A stretch of DNA of 64,000 nucleotides from Ardenticatenaceae bacterium (GCA_011525915.1 WYBM01000034.1:1-64000), one strand, 5' to 3'; positions 45,548 through 51,844 are shown, counted from the first letter of the stretch. A program made the numbers and translations. The notes: generated by a model from the sequence alone, not told the origin.

Positions 45548-46014
45548 CGTTCGGTAGCCGGTTGGGGGTGTATCTGTTTGATGTAATAGCGGGTAAGTAG
45601 TTTGCGCGCCGTAAAAAGAAGGGTGAGCCCTGGCTTGTTGAACAACAGGCGCGCGAGCCAGCCGCGACGGCCGTGGTGATAGTCATACCGGATATATTCG
45701 TGGATACGTGTGGTGGTGGCGTCTACGGCCGTGAACCGGTGTGTGTGCTTCCAGGATTTTAATGGGCCGCGCTCCTGTTGGTCTGTGAACCCATGGGCGT
45801 TAACGTGATGGTGTACGGCCGTCCAGTGGATGGGGATGGGGCCGAACCAGAGGGTAAACGTGGCCCGCGACCCTTCTGCTAACGGTTCGTAGTGGTGAAT
45901 CTGGGCAAAGATTGGCGGCGGGGTTAGCTTTTTAAGAATCATCGTGTCGTCATGGAACTCACGCACGGCCGTGAGGGGGGCATTTACGGTGAACTGAAAA
46001 TCAAATACAGGCAT
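45544..46014 (-). CDS. SRPBCC-fold protein (polyketide cyclase-like)
   Basis: A 156-residue START/SRPBCC-type protein. The pattern FQFTVNAPLTAVREFHDD...LKKLTPPP and the later HTHRFTAV are typical of small-molecule-binding cyclase/dehydrase-like proteins. It is the first gene of the desaturase/ABA4-like operon and overlaps the desaturase start by 4 nt. It may bind or deliver the hydrophobic pigment precursor; this is inference from context. Confidence 0.82.
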   Translation of the reverse strand: MPVFDFQFTVNAPLTAVREFHDDTMILKKLTPPPIFAQIHHYEPLAEGSRATFTLWFGPIPIHWTAVHHHVNAHGFTDQQERGPLKSWKHTHRFTAVDATTTRIHEYIRYDYHHGRRGWLARLLFNKPGLTLLFTARKLLTRYYIKQIHPQPATER

Positions 46015-46029
46015 TTTTACCTCTGGTTT

Positions 46030-46063
46030 AACGCTCTGCTGCCAAGCCGGGCAGCAGAGCGTT
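46030..46063. terminator. Strong hairpin
   Basis: A 13-bp perfect stem (46030-46042 with 46051-46063), 8-nt loop, downstream of the FAS1 gene's first terminator and upstream of the pigment operon. Confidence 0.7.
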
Positions 46064-46068
46064 CAGGA

Positions 46069-46099
46069 AAAAGCCTCCAAGAAATTGCTTTCTCGGAGG
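46069..46099 (-). terminator. Rho-independent terminator of the FAS1 gene (minus strand)
   Basis: On the minus strand, CCTCC-x-AGAAA pairs with TTTCT-x-GGAGG (46074-46084 with 46089-46099, one mismatch), followed by TTTTT. Confidence 0.75.
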
Positions 46100-46246
46100 T
46101 TCAAAAAGGAGGAGAGACATGTTAATCAGGGCTGCTTAGTAGCCGTTTAAAAATAACTTCCCGGTTTGGGGATAATAAGGCTACTTACAGCGCGTCTGTC
46201 AATTCAGTAACTTATTGGCAGACGCGCCCTTAGTGGCCTACGTGTC

Positions 46247-47695
46247 CTAGTTTGCCGGTATCAACACGCCATCAATCACATGGATAATGCCGTTACCGGT
46301 TTCAATATCCGTTATAATGACCTGCACGGTGTCATTGAGAAAGACATTACCTTCCTCATCCACCGTGATGGTTACATCCTGTCCTAACAGCGTGGTAGCC
46401 AAATCCAGGGTCACGACTGTCTCCGCCAGCACAGCCCCTTCCACGACGTGATAGAGCAGAATATCGGTTAGCTGCCCCTCTGGGTCTGCCAGCAAAGTAT
46501 CAATGGTTCCCTCAGGCAGGGCCGCAAAAGCATCATCAGTGGGGGCAAAGACGGTGAAGGGGCCTTCACCACTGAGTGTCTCTGCCAGGCCAGCAGCTTC
46601 TACGGCCGCAACCAGTGTCGTGAAACGGCCGTCGACCACAGCTGCTTCCACAATAGTAGCCGGTTTGTCATCCATAGCTGCTTCTTCTTCTGTGGGTATC
46701 AGGACACCATCAATGACGTGAATAATGCCGTTGGCGGCCATAATGTCGACAGCTACTACCTCTACGGTATCATTCAGGAAGACACGGCCGTCATCCACCG
46801 TAACGGTCACATCTTGACCCAGCAGGGTGGTAACTGAATCCACGGCCACTACGGCCTCTGCCGGTACGGCCCCTGCGGCAACATGATAGAGTAAAATATC
46901 GGTCAACTGCCCTTCCGGATCTGCCAACAAAGCTTCTACTGTGCCTTCAGGCAGGGCCGCAAAGGCGTCATCGGTGGGGGCAAAGACGGTGAATTCCCCT
47001 TCACCAGCAAATGTTTCTGCTAGACCAGCGGCTTCCAGAGCAGCCAACAAGATGTTAAAGTTGCCGGCCTCAGCTGCTACTTCAGCAATGGTGGGTAGCG
47101 CCTCTGAGGCCATGCTTGGTGGCGTAATAACAGCATCAATGACGTGGATGATGCCGTTGTCAGCTTCAACATCAGTAATAATCACCTTGGCACTGTCATT
47201 CAGCGTAACCACACCATCGACCACAGCGATCGCTATGTCCTCGCCGCCGGCTGTTGTGGCGCTGTCCAAGCCTACCACAGCCTCTGCAGGAACGGCACCT
47301 GGCACAACATGGTATAACAGAACGTCAGTCAGTGCACCCTCTGGGTCTGCTAACAATGTTTCCAGCATGCCTTCGGGCAGGGCCGCAAAAGCATCATCAG
47401 TGGGGGCAAAGACAGTGAAGGGACCTTCACCACTGAGTGTCTCTGCCAGGTCTGCAGCGGTCACGGCCGTGACCAGGGTAGTAAAGCGACCGTCGTCCAC
47501 GGCCACGTCTACAATGGTATTGCTTTCCATAACTTCATCAGTCATTTCCTCTTCAGCCATCTCTTCCACTTCAGTTTCGGCAGTCGCTGTTGCCGCGGGG
47601 GCTGTGGCTTCGGGGGTGGTTTGAGTTTCTGTGCCACAGGCTGCCAGAAGTAGGATAAAAATCAGGTAGAAAGTTGCTAGAGTTGTGTGTTTCAT
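46247..47695 (-). CDS. Lipoprotein with three fasciclin (FAS1) domains
   Basis: A 482-residue surface lipoprotein with a LLAAC lipobox at about residue 20 and an acidic linker. Three FAS1 domains follow (about 62-195, 205-330 and 345-480), each with GPFTVFAPTDDAFAALP or a close variant, then LLYHVV and NGIIHVIDGVL. FAS1 domains mediate adhesion to surfaces or matrix polymers. The three copies are very similar, especially domains 1 and 3, pointing to recent internal duplication. It is preceded by a 160-bp spacer and is monocistronic. Confidence 0.93.
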   Translation of the reverse strand: MKHTTLATFYLIFILLLAACGTETQTTPEATAPAATATAETEVEEMAEEEMTDEVMESNTIVDVAVDDGRFTTLVTAVTAADLAETLSGEGPFTVFAPTDDAFAALPEGMLETLLADPEGALTDVLLYHVVPGAVPAEAVVGLDSATTAGGEDIAIAVVDGVVTLNDSAKVIITDVEADNGIIHVIDAVITPPSMASEALPTIAEVAAEAGNFNILLAALEAAGLAETFAGEGEFTVFAPTDDAFAALPEGTVEALLADPEGQLTDILLYHVAAGAVPAEAVVAVDSVTTLLGQDVTVTVDDGRVFLNDTVEVVAVDIMAANGIIHVIDGVLIPTEEEAAMDDKPATIVEAAVVDGRFTTLVAAVEAAGLAETLSGEGPFTVFAPTDDAFAALPEGTIDTLLADPEGQLTDILLYHVVEGAVLAETVVTLDLATTLLGQDVTITVDEEGNVFLNDTVQVIITDIETGNGIIHVIDGVLIPAN

Positions 47696-47834
47696 AGTTC
47701 TTCTGCTCCTAAGAATCGTTAATTTTGTCTGGTAATGTGTGTGCGCTCACGTAAGCAAGCTTATCATCACAGGCATGGGTGTCAAAGTATTGTACAACTT
47801 TGCTTATCCGTGTCTAATAAATGTATAGAAATAA

Positions 47835-47864
47835 AGAACCCTGATCTTTAGGGATCAGGGTTCT
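47835..47864. terminator. Bidirectional-looking terminator
   Basis: A 12-bp stem AGAACCCTGATC (47835-47846) / 47853-47864 with a 6-nt loop, just after the minus-strand cyclase gene. Confidence 0.85.
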
Positions 47865-47898
47865 CAGAGTTTAAGAAAGAAAAAACTTTGCAGACGGT

Positions 47899-48531
47899 TT
47901 ACGCCTGCCAGAGAATGGCCCGGCAGGGAGCGCCGTCGCTCCCTTGAATGAGGAGGGGCAGGCAAATAAAGTGGTAGGGTCCAGGCGGGATGCCATGCAG
48001 GTTCAGCCCTTCCACCGGAATGATTTCTTGTTGCAATAAAATTTGATGACACGCCGTCAGGGCTGTAAACGGTGCTACCGACAGGTAGTCCACGCCCACC
48101 AGCTTGATGCCCTGATCTACCAGCCACTGTGCTCCATCGGCCGTAATGGCGACATATTCTTCATAAAATTTTGTTTCCCCAGCCGCCCAGCGGGCAGAAT
48201 TATTAGTTTTGATCAACAGTCGTTTTGTGCCTGGGGGAATGGCGAGGTTGTCCAGCACCACGGCCGTGACCTGGCTGACCCCTAATGCTTCCACGACCAG
48301 GGCCGGGCCCATGAGTGTATGCAAATCCAGCGTTTCCACACCAGCACCACCGGCTATAAAATGGGCTGGCGCGTCAACGTGCGTGCCGGTATGCACGCTG
48401 AGGCTAAGGCGGGTCACGGTGCAAATGTCCCCCCGATCGAGATGGTAAGGTTGCGAAAATTGCAGGGGCGGATCATCCGGCCAGACAATCAGTGAAGGGG
48501 AAATTGGCAGGGTAAGGTCATAGATTTTCAT
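47899..48531 (-). CDS. Cyclase family protein (kynurenine formamidase-like)
   Basis: A 210-residue protein of the KynB/cyclase family. It has YDLTLPISPSLIVWPDD at the N-terminus and the metal site SVHTGTHVDAPAHFI (HxGTHxDxPxH), both diagnostic, and a late GVDYLSVAP. It hydrolyses formamide- or lactone-like bonds; the substrate is not predictable, and no tryptophan-catabolic genes are near. ATG 48531 has AGGAAG upstream; a TTG at 48537 is less likely. Confidence 0.88.
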   Translation of the reverse strand: MKIYDLTLPISPSLIVWPDDPPLQFSQPYHLDRGDICTVTRLSLSVHTGTHVDAPAHFIAGGAGVETLDLHTLMGPALVVEALGVSQVTAVVLDNLAIPPGTKRLLIKTNNSARWAAGETKFYEEYVAITADGAQWLVDQGIKLVGVDYLSVAPFTALTACHQILLQQEIIPVEGLNLHGIPPGPYHFICLPLLIQGSDGAPCRAILWQA

Positions 48532-48628
48532 AAACAAATACTTCCTTGATGTTAGACCATATAGTGCCCATCATCATTTGTATTACCTGTGGCTATTATT
48601 GACTTTTGATTGAAGTTGAGCAAATTGC

Positions 48629-48657
48629 TTGACAAATGGAACAAATGGTCTTATTAT
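48629..48657 (+). promoter_or_regulatory. Consensus-like sigma70 promoter of the arsR-like unit
   Basis: TTGACA (48629-48634), 17-bp spacer, TATTAT (48652-48657). Confidence 0.85.
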
Positions 48658-48670
48658 ACCAATCAGTTAA

Positions 48671-48686
48671 TTAACTAACTAGTTAA
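48671..48686. promoter_or_regulatory. Operator-like palindrome
   Basis: TTAACT-AACT-AGTTAA lies between the -10 element and the ArsR-type gene, where an autorepressor would bind. Confidence 0.6.
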
Positions 48687-48704
48687 ATATGATGCTTCAT
48701 AATT

Positions 48705-49052
48705 ATGAGCGATGATGACGACAAATTAAGCCAGACCTTTGCAGCATTGGCAAACTCGACACGACGGGCGATTTTAGCGCGGTTGGCCGAAGGAGAAGCG
48801 ACCGTTAACGAGCTTGCAGAGCCGTTTAATATGAGTTTGCCAGCCATTTCTAAGCATATCAGAGTGTTGGAGCGTGCAGGGCTCATCACACAGGGGCAAA
48901 AAGCGCAATATCGGCCCTGCACCATTGACGTAACGCCCCTCGAAGAAATTTCCAAGTGGACAGAGCAGTATCGCCATATCTGGGAGGAAAGCTTTGACCG
49001 CATGGGCACCTATATCAATCAACTTCATACCAAGGAGAAAACTAATGATTAA
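48705..49052 (+). CDS. ArsR-family transcriptional regulator
   Basis: A 115-residue winged-helix repressor: LANSTRRAILARLAEGEATV, then the recognition helix region FNMSLPAISKHIRVLERAGLI. No metal-binding ELCVCDL-type motif is present, so this belongs to the SdpR/AHSA1-associated branch that usually pairs with an SRPBCC protein, as here. The stop overlaps the start of the AHSA1-like gene by 8 nt. It probably represses its own operon at the palindrome at 48671. Confidence 0.9.
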   Translation: MSDDDDKLSQTFAALANSTRRAILARLAEGEATVNELAEPFNMSLPAISKHIRVLERAGLITQGQKAQYRPCTIDVTPLEEISKWTEQYRHIWEESFDRMGTYINQLHTKEKTND

Positions 49053-49530
49053 AAGCACCGTTTCTGCAGATGCAGTTGTCATTGAGCGCACTTTTGATGC
49101 CGCCGTGGACCTCATCTGGCAGCTGTGGACACAACCTGAGCATTTCAAAAAGTGGTACGGTCCAAATGGTTTCACCGTGCCCGTTGCCGAAATGGATGTG
49201 CGTGTGGGTGGTAAGCGCCTGATTTGCATGGAGGTGCAAAAGCCGGACGGCAGCATGAAAATGTGGACAACAGGTGAGTACACCGAAGTTGTTCCCAATC
49301 AACGCCTCGTCTACACAGAAAGCATGGCTGATGAACAAGGTAATGTGGTTACGATGAGCGATAGCGAGCATCCCACGACGACTGAAGTCACCGTGTTGTT
49401 GGAAGACCTTGGTGGGCGTACCAAAATGATATTGACGCACGTTGGCATACCAGCAGGTGCCGGTGGCGGTTGGGAGCAAGCGTTCGCTAAGATGGCAGAC
49501 CACATCAAATTTGTCGTTGAAATGTCGTAA
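49045..49530 (+). CDS. SRPBCC/AHSA1-type protein
   Basis: A 161-residue protein with a single AHSA1-like START fold: IERTFDAAVDLIWQLWTQPEHFKKWYGP at the N-terminus and the GGWEQAFAKMADHI C-terminal helix. The pair ArsR-type regulator plus AHSA1-type protein is very common; the SRPBCC partner is thought to bind a small hydrophobic ligand or assist folding. ATG 49045 overlaps the upstream stop, indicating translational coupling. Confidence 0.9.
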   Translation: MIKSTVSADAVVIERTFDAAVDLIWQLWTQPEHFKKWYGPNGFTVPVAEMDVRVGGKRLICMEVQKPDGSMKMWTTGEYTEVVPNQRLVYTESMADEQGNVVTMSDSEHPTTTEVTVLLEDLGGRTKMILTHVGIPAGAGGGWEQAFAKMADHIKFVVEMS

Positions 49531-49540
49531 TATCTGAGGG

Positions 49541-49569
49541 TTGACATTCGTGTTGACATATGTTATCCT
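49541..49569 (+). promoter_or_regulatory. Sigma70-type promoter of the leader/tRNA array
   Basis: TTGACA (49541-49546), 17-bp spacer, TATCCT (49564-49569). It is the only clear promoter before the leader region and tRNA array. Confidence 0.75.
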
Positions 49570-49608
49570 TGCCGGCGTATCATAAATTTTGTGACGGGAG
49601 AAAATGTG

Positions 49609-49737
49609 ATGTTTCGCCATCAACAGCCCAATTCTATATCAATTAAACAGCATTATGATTTGGCGTCCGCCACATGGCTGAGCCCGCGCACCCGTTTATG
49701 TTTGCCTGTGCCTAGACACTTACCCAGACAAGGGTGA
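49609..49737 (+). CDS. Possible leader peptide (42 residues)
   Basis: ATG 49609 with GGGAG 8-12 nt upstream opens a 42-codon frame, ending in a basic and proline-rich tail, inside the attenuator-like leader. The alternative anti-terminator arm 49682-49689 lies within it, so ribosome position could influence folding. It has no homologue that I recognise and may be spurious. Confidence 0.3.
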   Translation: MFRHQQPNSISIKQHYDLASATWLSPRTRLCLPVPRHLPRQG

Positions 49738-49767
49738 GGTTTCCACACCAGAAACAACGTCAACAAG

Positions 49768-49800
49768 GCGCGGGCAACAAAGCCCGCGCTTTTTATTTCT
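49768..49800 (+). terminator. Strong terminator in the leader
   Basis: An 8-bp GC stem (49768-49775 with 49782-49789), loop AACAAA, followed by TTTTTATTT. Confidence 0.9.
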
Positions 49801-49940
49801 ATCAAATTTCCGGTCTTGGACTGCCTTATTGACGATAGAAGCAGGGTAATAGATGCCCTGTTCAATCGCCCCAAGGTGATGGCAGCCACGGCCGTATGCA
49901 GTCTGGCACGTTAACAATTGAATCCCGCCCTTTTTCTTTG

Positions 49941-50014
49941 GTCTCGTAGGGGAGTTTGGAGTCCCCACTGGCTTGTCACGTCAGAGATCGCCGGTTCGAA
50001 TCCGGTCGAGACCG
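49941..50014 (+). tRNA. tRNA-Asp(GTC)
   Basis: Acceptor GGTCTCG/CGAGACC, anticodon loop TTGTCAC, T arm GCCGG-TTCGAAT-CCGGT. This is the first gene of the array; no encoded CCA. Confidence 0.93.
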
Positions 50015-50021
50015 TAGACAA

Positions 50022-50093
50022 TGCAAGATAGCTTAATGGTAGAGCGGCCGGCTGTTAACCGGTCTGGTGCAGGTTCGACTCCTGCTCTTGCAG
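50022..50093 (+). tRNA. tRNA-Asn(GTT)
   Basis: Acceptor TGCAAGA/TCTTGCA, anticodon loop CTGTTAA, D arm GCTT-GAGC, T loop TTCGACT. Confidence 0.93.
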
Positions 50094-50098
50094 CTAAT

Positions 50099-50225
50099 GG
50101 GAACGTAGCTCAACTGGCAGAGCACTTAAACCCGATTGCTATTCCTTGACCATCTGGTATGGGCCGGCGGTAGTCGGTTACCACTCATAATGGAGAGGTT
50201 GCAGGTTCAAGTCCTGCCGTTCCCA
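50099..50225 (+). tRNA. tRNA with CAT anticodon interrupted by a 54-nt insert
   Basis: Without bases 50127-50180 the sequence is a perfect 73-nt tRNA: acceptor GGGAACG/CGTTCCC, D arm GCTC/GAGC, anticodon stem CTCCA/TGGAG with loop CTCATAA, T arm GCAGG/CCTGC. The insert lies inside the 5' strand of the anticodon stem, between its second and third base pairs. It folds by itself: CCGATTGCT pairs with GGTAGTCGG (with G-U pairs) and an inner CCAT/AUGG hairpin follows. It could be elongator Met or lysidine Ile2. It may be spliced, tolerated as an extra arm, or a dead copy. Confidence 0.75.
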
Positions 50226-50233
50226 TTTGTCAT

Positions 50234-50304
50234 GGGCTGGTCGTCCAATGGGAAGACGCTGCACTTGCAATGCAGAAATGTGGGTTCAATTCCCGCGCAG
50301 TCCA
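50234..50304 (+). tRNA. tRNA, reads as Ala(TGC)
   Basis: Anticodon stem CTGCA/TGCAG with loop CTTGCAA gives TGC. The acceptor GGGCTGG/GCAGTCC contains a G3-U70 pair, the Ala identity element, but pair 7-66 is mismatched. At 71 nt it has a short D stem. Cys is a less likely reading. Confidence 0.6.
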
Positions 50305-50308
50305 CTGT

Positions 50309-50360
50309 AACTCAGGTGAGGGTCTCACCTTGATAGCTCAGGTGAGGGTCTCACCTTGAT
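50309..50360 (+). repeat. Two tandem 26-bp repeats copying the tRNA-Trp acceptor stem
   Basis: Each unit (50309-50334, 50335-50360) contains AGGTGAG-GGT-CTCACCT. This joins the 5' and 3' acceptor strands of the adjacent tRNA-Trp directly as a hairpin. The third partial unit is the tRNA itself. Confidence 0.85.
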
Positions 50361-50365
50361 AGCTC

Positions 50366-50438
50366 AGGTGAGTGGCTCAATTGGCAGAGCGGCGGTCTCC
50401 AAAACCGCAGGTTGTAGGTTCGATCCCTATCTCACCTG
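50366..50438 (+). tRNA. tRNA-Trp(CCA)
   Basis: Acceptor AGGTGAG/CTCACCT, anticodon stem GCGGT/ACCGC with loop CTCCAAA, G discriminator. Confidence 0.95.
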
Positions 50439-50523
50439 CTGGTGATGGCGTACAGGGCGTCGTCACTTTTTCCTCTTCCCTCCTTCTTGCGGGGCACACA
50501 GCCTCAACTCCTTTTTGGGGCAG

Positions 50524-50541
50524 CACGGCCGTACGGCCGTG
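50524..50541. repeat. Perfect 18-bp palindrome from two fused ACGGCCGT octamers
   Basis: CACGGCCGTACGGCCGTG inside a GGCA...TGCC-like longer hairpin, between tRNA-Trp and tRNA-Gln. It may act as a processing or pausing hairpin. The rest of 50439-50560 is a pyrimidine-rich spacer. Confidence 0.8.
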
Positions 50542-50560
50542 TTGCCCTCCTCTTTACCTT

Positions 50561-50632
50561 TACGGGGTCGTCTAACCGGCAGGACGACTGACTTTGAATC
50601 AGTAAACCCAGGTTCGAACCCTGGCCCCGTAG
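50561..50632 (+). tRNA. tRNA-Gln(TTG)
   Basis: Acceptor TACGGGG/CCCCGTA, anticodon stem ACTGA/TCAGT with loop CTTTGAA. Confidence 0.93.
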
Positions 50633-50649
50633 TTGTGGTCATCGGTAAT

Positions 50650-50720
50650 CAGGGTGTGGTGTAATGGCAACATACGGTGCTTGGGTCACCGCGTCGGAGG
50701 TTCGATTCCTTCCACCTTGA
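50650..50720 (+). tRNA. tRNA-Pro(TGG)
   Basis: Acceptor CAGGGTG/CACCTTG, anticodon stem CGGTG/CACCG with loop CTTGGGT, A discriminator. Confidence 0.9.
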
Positions 50721-50727
50721 CTGTTTT

Positions 50728-50801
50728 GCTGGCGTAGCTCAGCCTGGAAGAGCAGCCGTCTTGTAAACGGCCGTGCGCGTGTTCGAATCTCGCCGCCAGC
50801 T
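50728..50801 (+). tRNA. tRNA-Thr(TGT)
   Basis: Acceptor GCTGGCG/CGCCAGC, anticodon stem GCCGT/ACGGC with loop CTTGTAA. The 3' stem side and variable loop contain ACGGCCGT. Confidence 0.94.
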
Positions 50802-50808
50802 TAACCAT

Positions 50809-50882
50809 AGGCGTGTAACTCAGACGGTCAGAGTGCCTTCCTTACAAGAAGGATGCCGCAGGTTCGAGCCCTGCCATGCCTA
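50809..50882 (+). tRNA. tRNA-Val(TAC)
   Basis: Acceptor AGGCGTG/CATGCCT, anticodon stem CCTTC/GAAGG with loop CTTACAA. Confidence 0.93.
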
Positions 50883-50884
50883 TT

Positions 50885-50926
50885 GGCTCAACCTTCTTCG
50901 AGCCTCTGGGCTCAACCTTCTCCGAG
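50885..50926 (+). repeat. Direct repeat in the tRNA spacer
   Basis: GGCTCAACCTTCTYCGAG occurs at 50885-50902 and 50909-50926. The spacer up to 50975 shows no further gene. Confidence 0.7.
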
Positions 50927-50975
50927 GGGGCCGTCGCCCATTTTGCGGCAGCCATCCCGAAGCCCTCGGAGACCT

Positions 50976-51047
50976 GCGGAGATAGTTCAACAGGCAGAAC
51001 CTCTCTGTGCCATAGAGAAGATGTGGGTTCAAACCCCGCTCTCCGCT
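50976..51047 (+). tRNA. tRNA-Gly(GCC)
   Basis: Acceptor GCGGAGA/TCTCCGC, anticodon stem TCTCT/AGAGA with loop GTGCCAT. Confidence 0.92.
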
Positions 51048-51057
51048 TTTATACTTT

Positions 51058-51142
51058 GGAAGGGTGGCCGAACGGTAAGGCACTCGTCTGCTAAACGAGG
51101 TTGGTGAAAGACCCAGTGCAGGTTCAATTCCTGCCCCTTCCG
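51058..51142 (+). tRNA. tRNA-Ser(GCT)
   Basis: Class II tRNA with a long variable arm; acceptor GGAAGGG/CCCTTCC, anticodon stem CTCGT/ACGAG with loop CTGCTAA. Its 3' end is partly duplicated just downstream (TCCTGCCCCTTC at 51129-51140 and again at 51144-51155). Confidence 0.93.
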
Positions 51143-51161
51143 CTCCTGCCCCTTCTGTTTG

Positions 51162-51234
51162 GGACCGGTAACTCAATAGGCAGAGTGGCGGACTTTTAAT
51201 CCGCAGGTTGGGGGTTCGAGACCCTCCCGGTTCA
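51162..51234 (+). tRNA. tRNA-Lys(TTT)
   Basis: Acceptor GGACCGG/CCGGTTC, anticodon stem GCGGA/TCCGC with loop CTTTTAA. Confidence 0.93.
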
Positions 51235-51242
51235 TATAGCTT

Positions 51243-51317
51243 GCCTCTGTAGCTCAACGGAACAAGAGCACCTGGTTTCGACCCAGGAGGTTGCAGGTTC
51301 AAATCCTGCCAGGGGTA
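51243..51317 (+). tRNA. tRNA-Arg(TCG)
   Basis: Acceptor GCCTCTG/CAGGGGT, anticodon stem CCTGG/CCAGG with loop TTTCGAC. Confidence 0.9.
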
Positions 51318-51322
51318 CACAT

Positions 51323-51409
51323 GGGTTGGTGACCCGAGTGGCAAAGGGGATTGGCTGTAAACCAATTGCATCAAACGGTGCTGCGCAGGTTCGACTCCTG
51401 CTCAACCCA
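51323..51409 (+). tRNA. tRNA-Tyr(GTA)
   Basis: Class II tRNA with a long variable arm; acceptor GGGTTGG/TCAACCC, anticodon stem ATTGG/CCAAT with loop CTGTAAA. Confidence 0.93.
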
Positions 51410-51423
51410 CTCACTATGTTTCC

Positions 51424-51508
51424 GGGAAGGCAAGCCGATGGGTGACGGCCGTCGTCTTGAAAACGACCGAGGCGCAAGCCCTTGTGGGTTCGACTCCCAC
51501 CCTTTCCG
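51424..51508 (+). tRNA. tRNA-Ser(TGA), slightly degenerate
   Basis: Acceptor GGGAAGG/CCTTTCC, anticodon stem GTCGT/ACGAC with loop CTTGAAA. Position 8 is C instead of the near-universal U, and the D region holds an ACGGCCGT copy, so it may be altered or damaged. Its 3' acceptor strand seeds the tandem repeat that follows. Confidence 0.8.
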
Positions 51509-51620
51509 CTAGGCAAAGGCCCTTTCCGCTAGGCAAAGGCCCTTTCCGCTAGGCAAAGGCCCTTTCCGCTAGGCAAAGGCCCTTTCCGCCAGGTAAAGGC
51601 CCTTTCCGCCAGGTAAAGGC
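51501..51620 (+). repeat. Six 20-bp tandem repeats derived from the tRNA-Ser 3' end
   Basis: The unit CCTTTCCGCTAGGCAAAGGC occurs from 51501 to 51580 (four identical) and 51581-51620 (two CC/T variants). The first eight bases equal the acceptor 3' strand and discriminator of tRNA-Ser(TGA). CCTTT/AAAGG lets each unit form a short hairpin. Confidence 0.92.
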
Positions 51621-51663
51621 CCTTTGGGTTGGGTAACCTGCCTGCCGGTTACTACCTACCCGT

Positions 51664-51737
51664 GGTGGCTGTAGCTCAGCCGGTAGAGCGTCTGGTTGTG
51701 GCCCAGAAGGCCGCGAGTTCGAACCTCGCCAGTCACC
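51664..51737 (+). tRNA. tRNA-His(GTG)
   Basis: Acceptor GTGGCTG/CAGTCAC with G-1 opposite C73, the His hallmark; anticodon stem TCTGG/CCAGA with loop TTGTGGC. Confidence 0.94.
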
Positions 51738-51767
51738 CTTTTGCCATTAACAAGATCACGGGCCGGC

Positions 51768-51844
51768 GAGATTGGGTTATCTCTCCCTCTGGTCTCGCTG
51801 CTGGAGAGCAGCGACTGGCGTATGCCAGTGTACCGTCCAATCTC
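51768..51844 (+). ncRNA. Candidate structured RNA 1 (Y-RNA-like)
   Basis: GAGATTGG (51768-51775) pairs with CCAATCTC (51837-51844). Inside are two hairpins, CGCTGCT/AGCAGCG (51796-51813) and ACTGGC/GCCAGT (51815-51830). The 5' strand carries ATTGGGTTATC, shared with candidates 2 and 3. A terminator follows. The function is inferred only from its position before the Ro60 gene. Confidence 0.45.

Larger units (their letters stand above)
49570..49800 (+). ncRNA. Attenuator-like leader RNA upstream of the tRNA array
   Basis: The transcript from the promoter at 49541 would run to a strong terminator at 49768-49795. The terminator's 3' arm GCCCGCGC (49782-49789) has an exact second copy 100 nt upstream (49682-49689), so the 5' arm GCGCGGGC can pair with either. 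That is the usual logic of a terminator/antiterminator switch. A possible 42-codon ORF lies between. The tRNA array starts 140 bp after the terminator. Confidence 0.5.

Noticed and set aside
46941-47624. 227-codon plus-strand ORF opposite the FAS1 gene
   Set aside because: It is a Ser/Ala-rich shadow of the repeated FAS1 domains in antisense.
50099-50225. Selenocysteine tRNA in the array
   Set aside because: No tRNA here has a TCA anticodon or the 90+ nt class II form expected of selC. The long one has a CAT anticodon and an insert.
50136-51516. Several ORFs of 60-160 codons across the tRNA array
   Set aside because: They run through tRNA genes on either strand; their sequences are translated tRNA arms (repeated GSNPA- or RFEP-like pieces).
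51501-51620. Possible CRISPR array
   Set aside because: The 20-bp units are contiguous without spacers and derive from a tRNA end; no cas genes are present.
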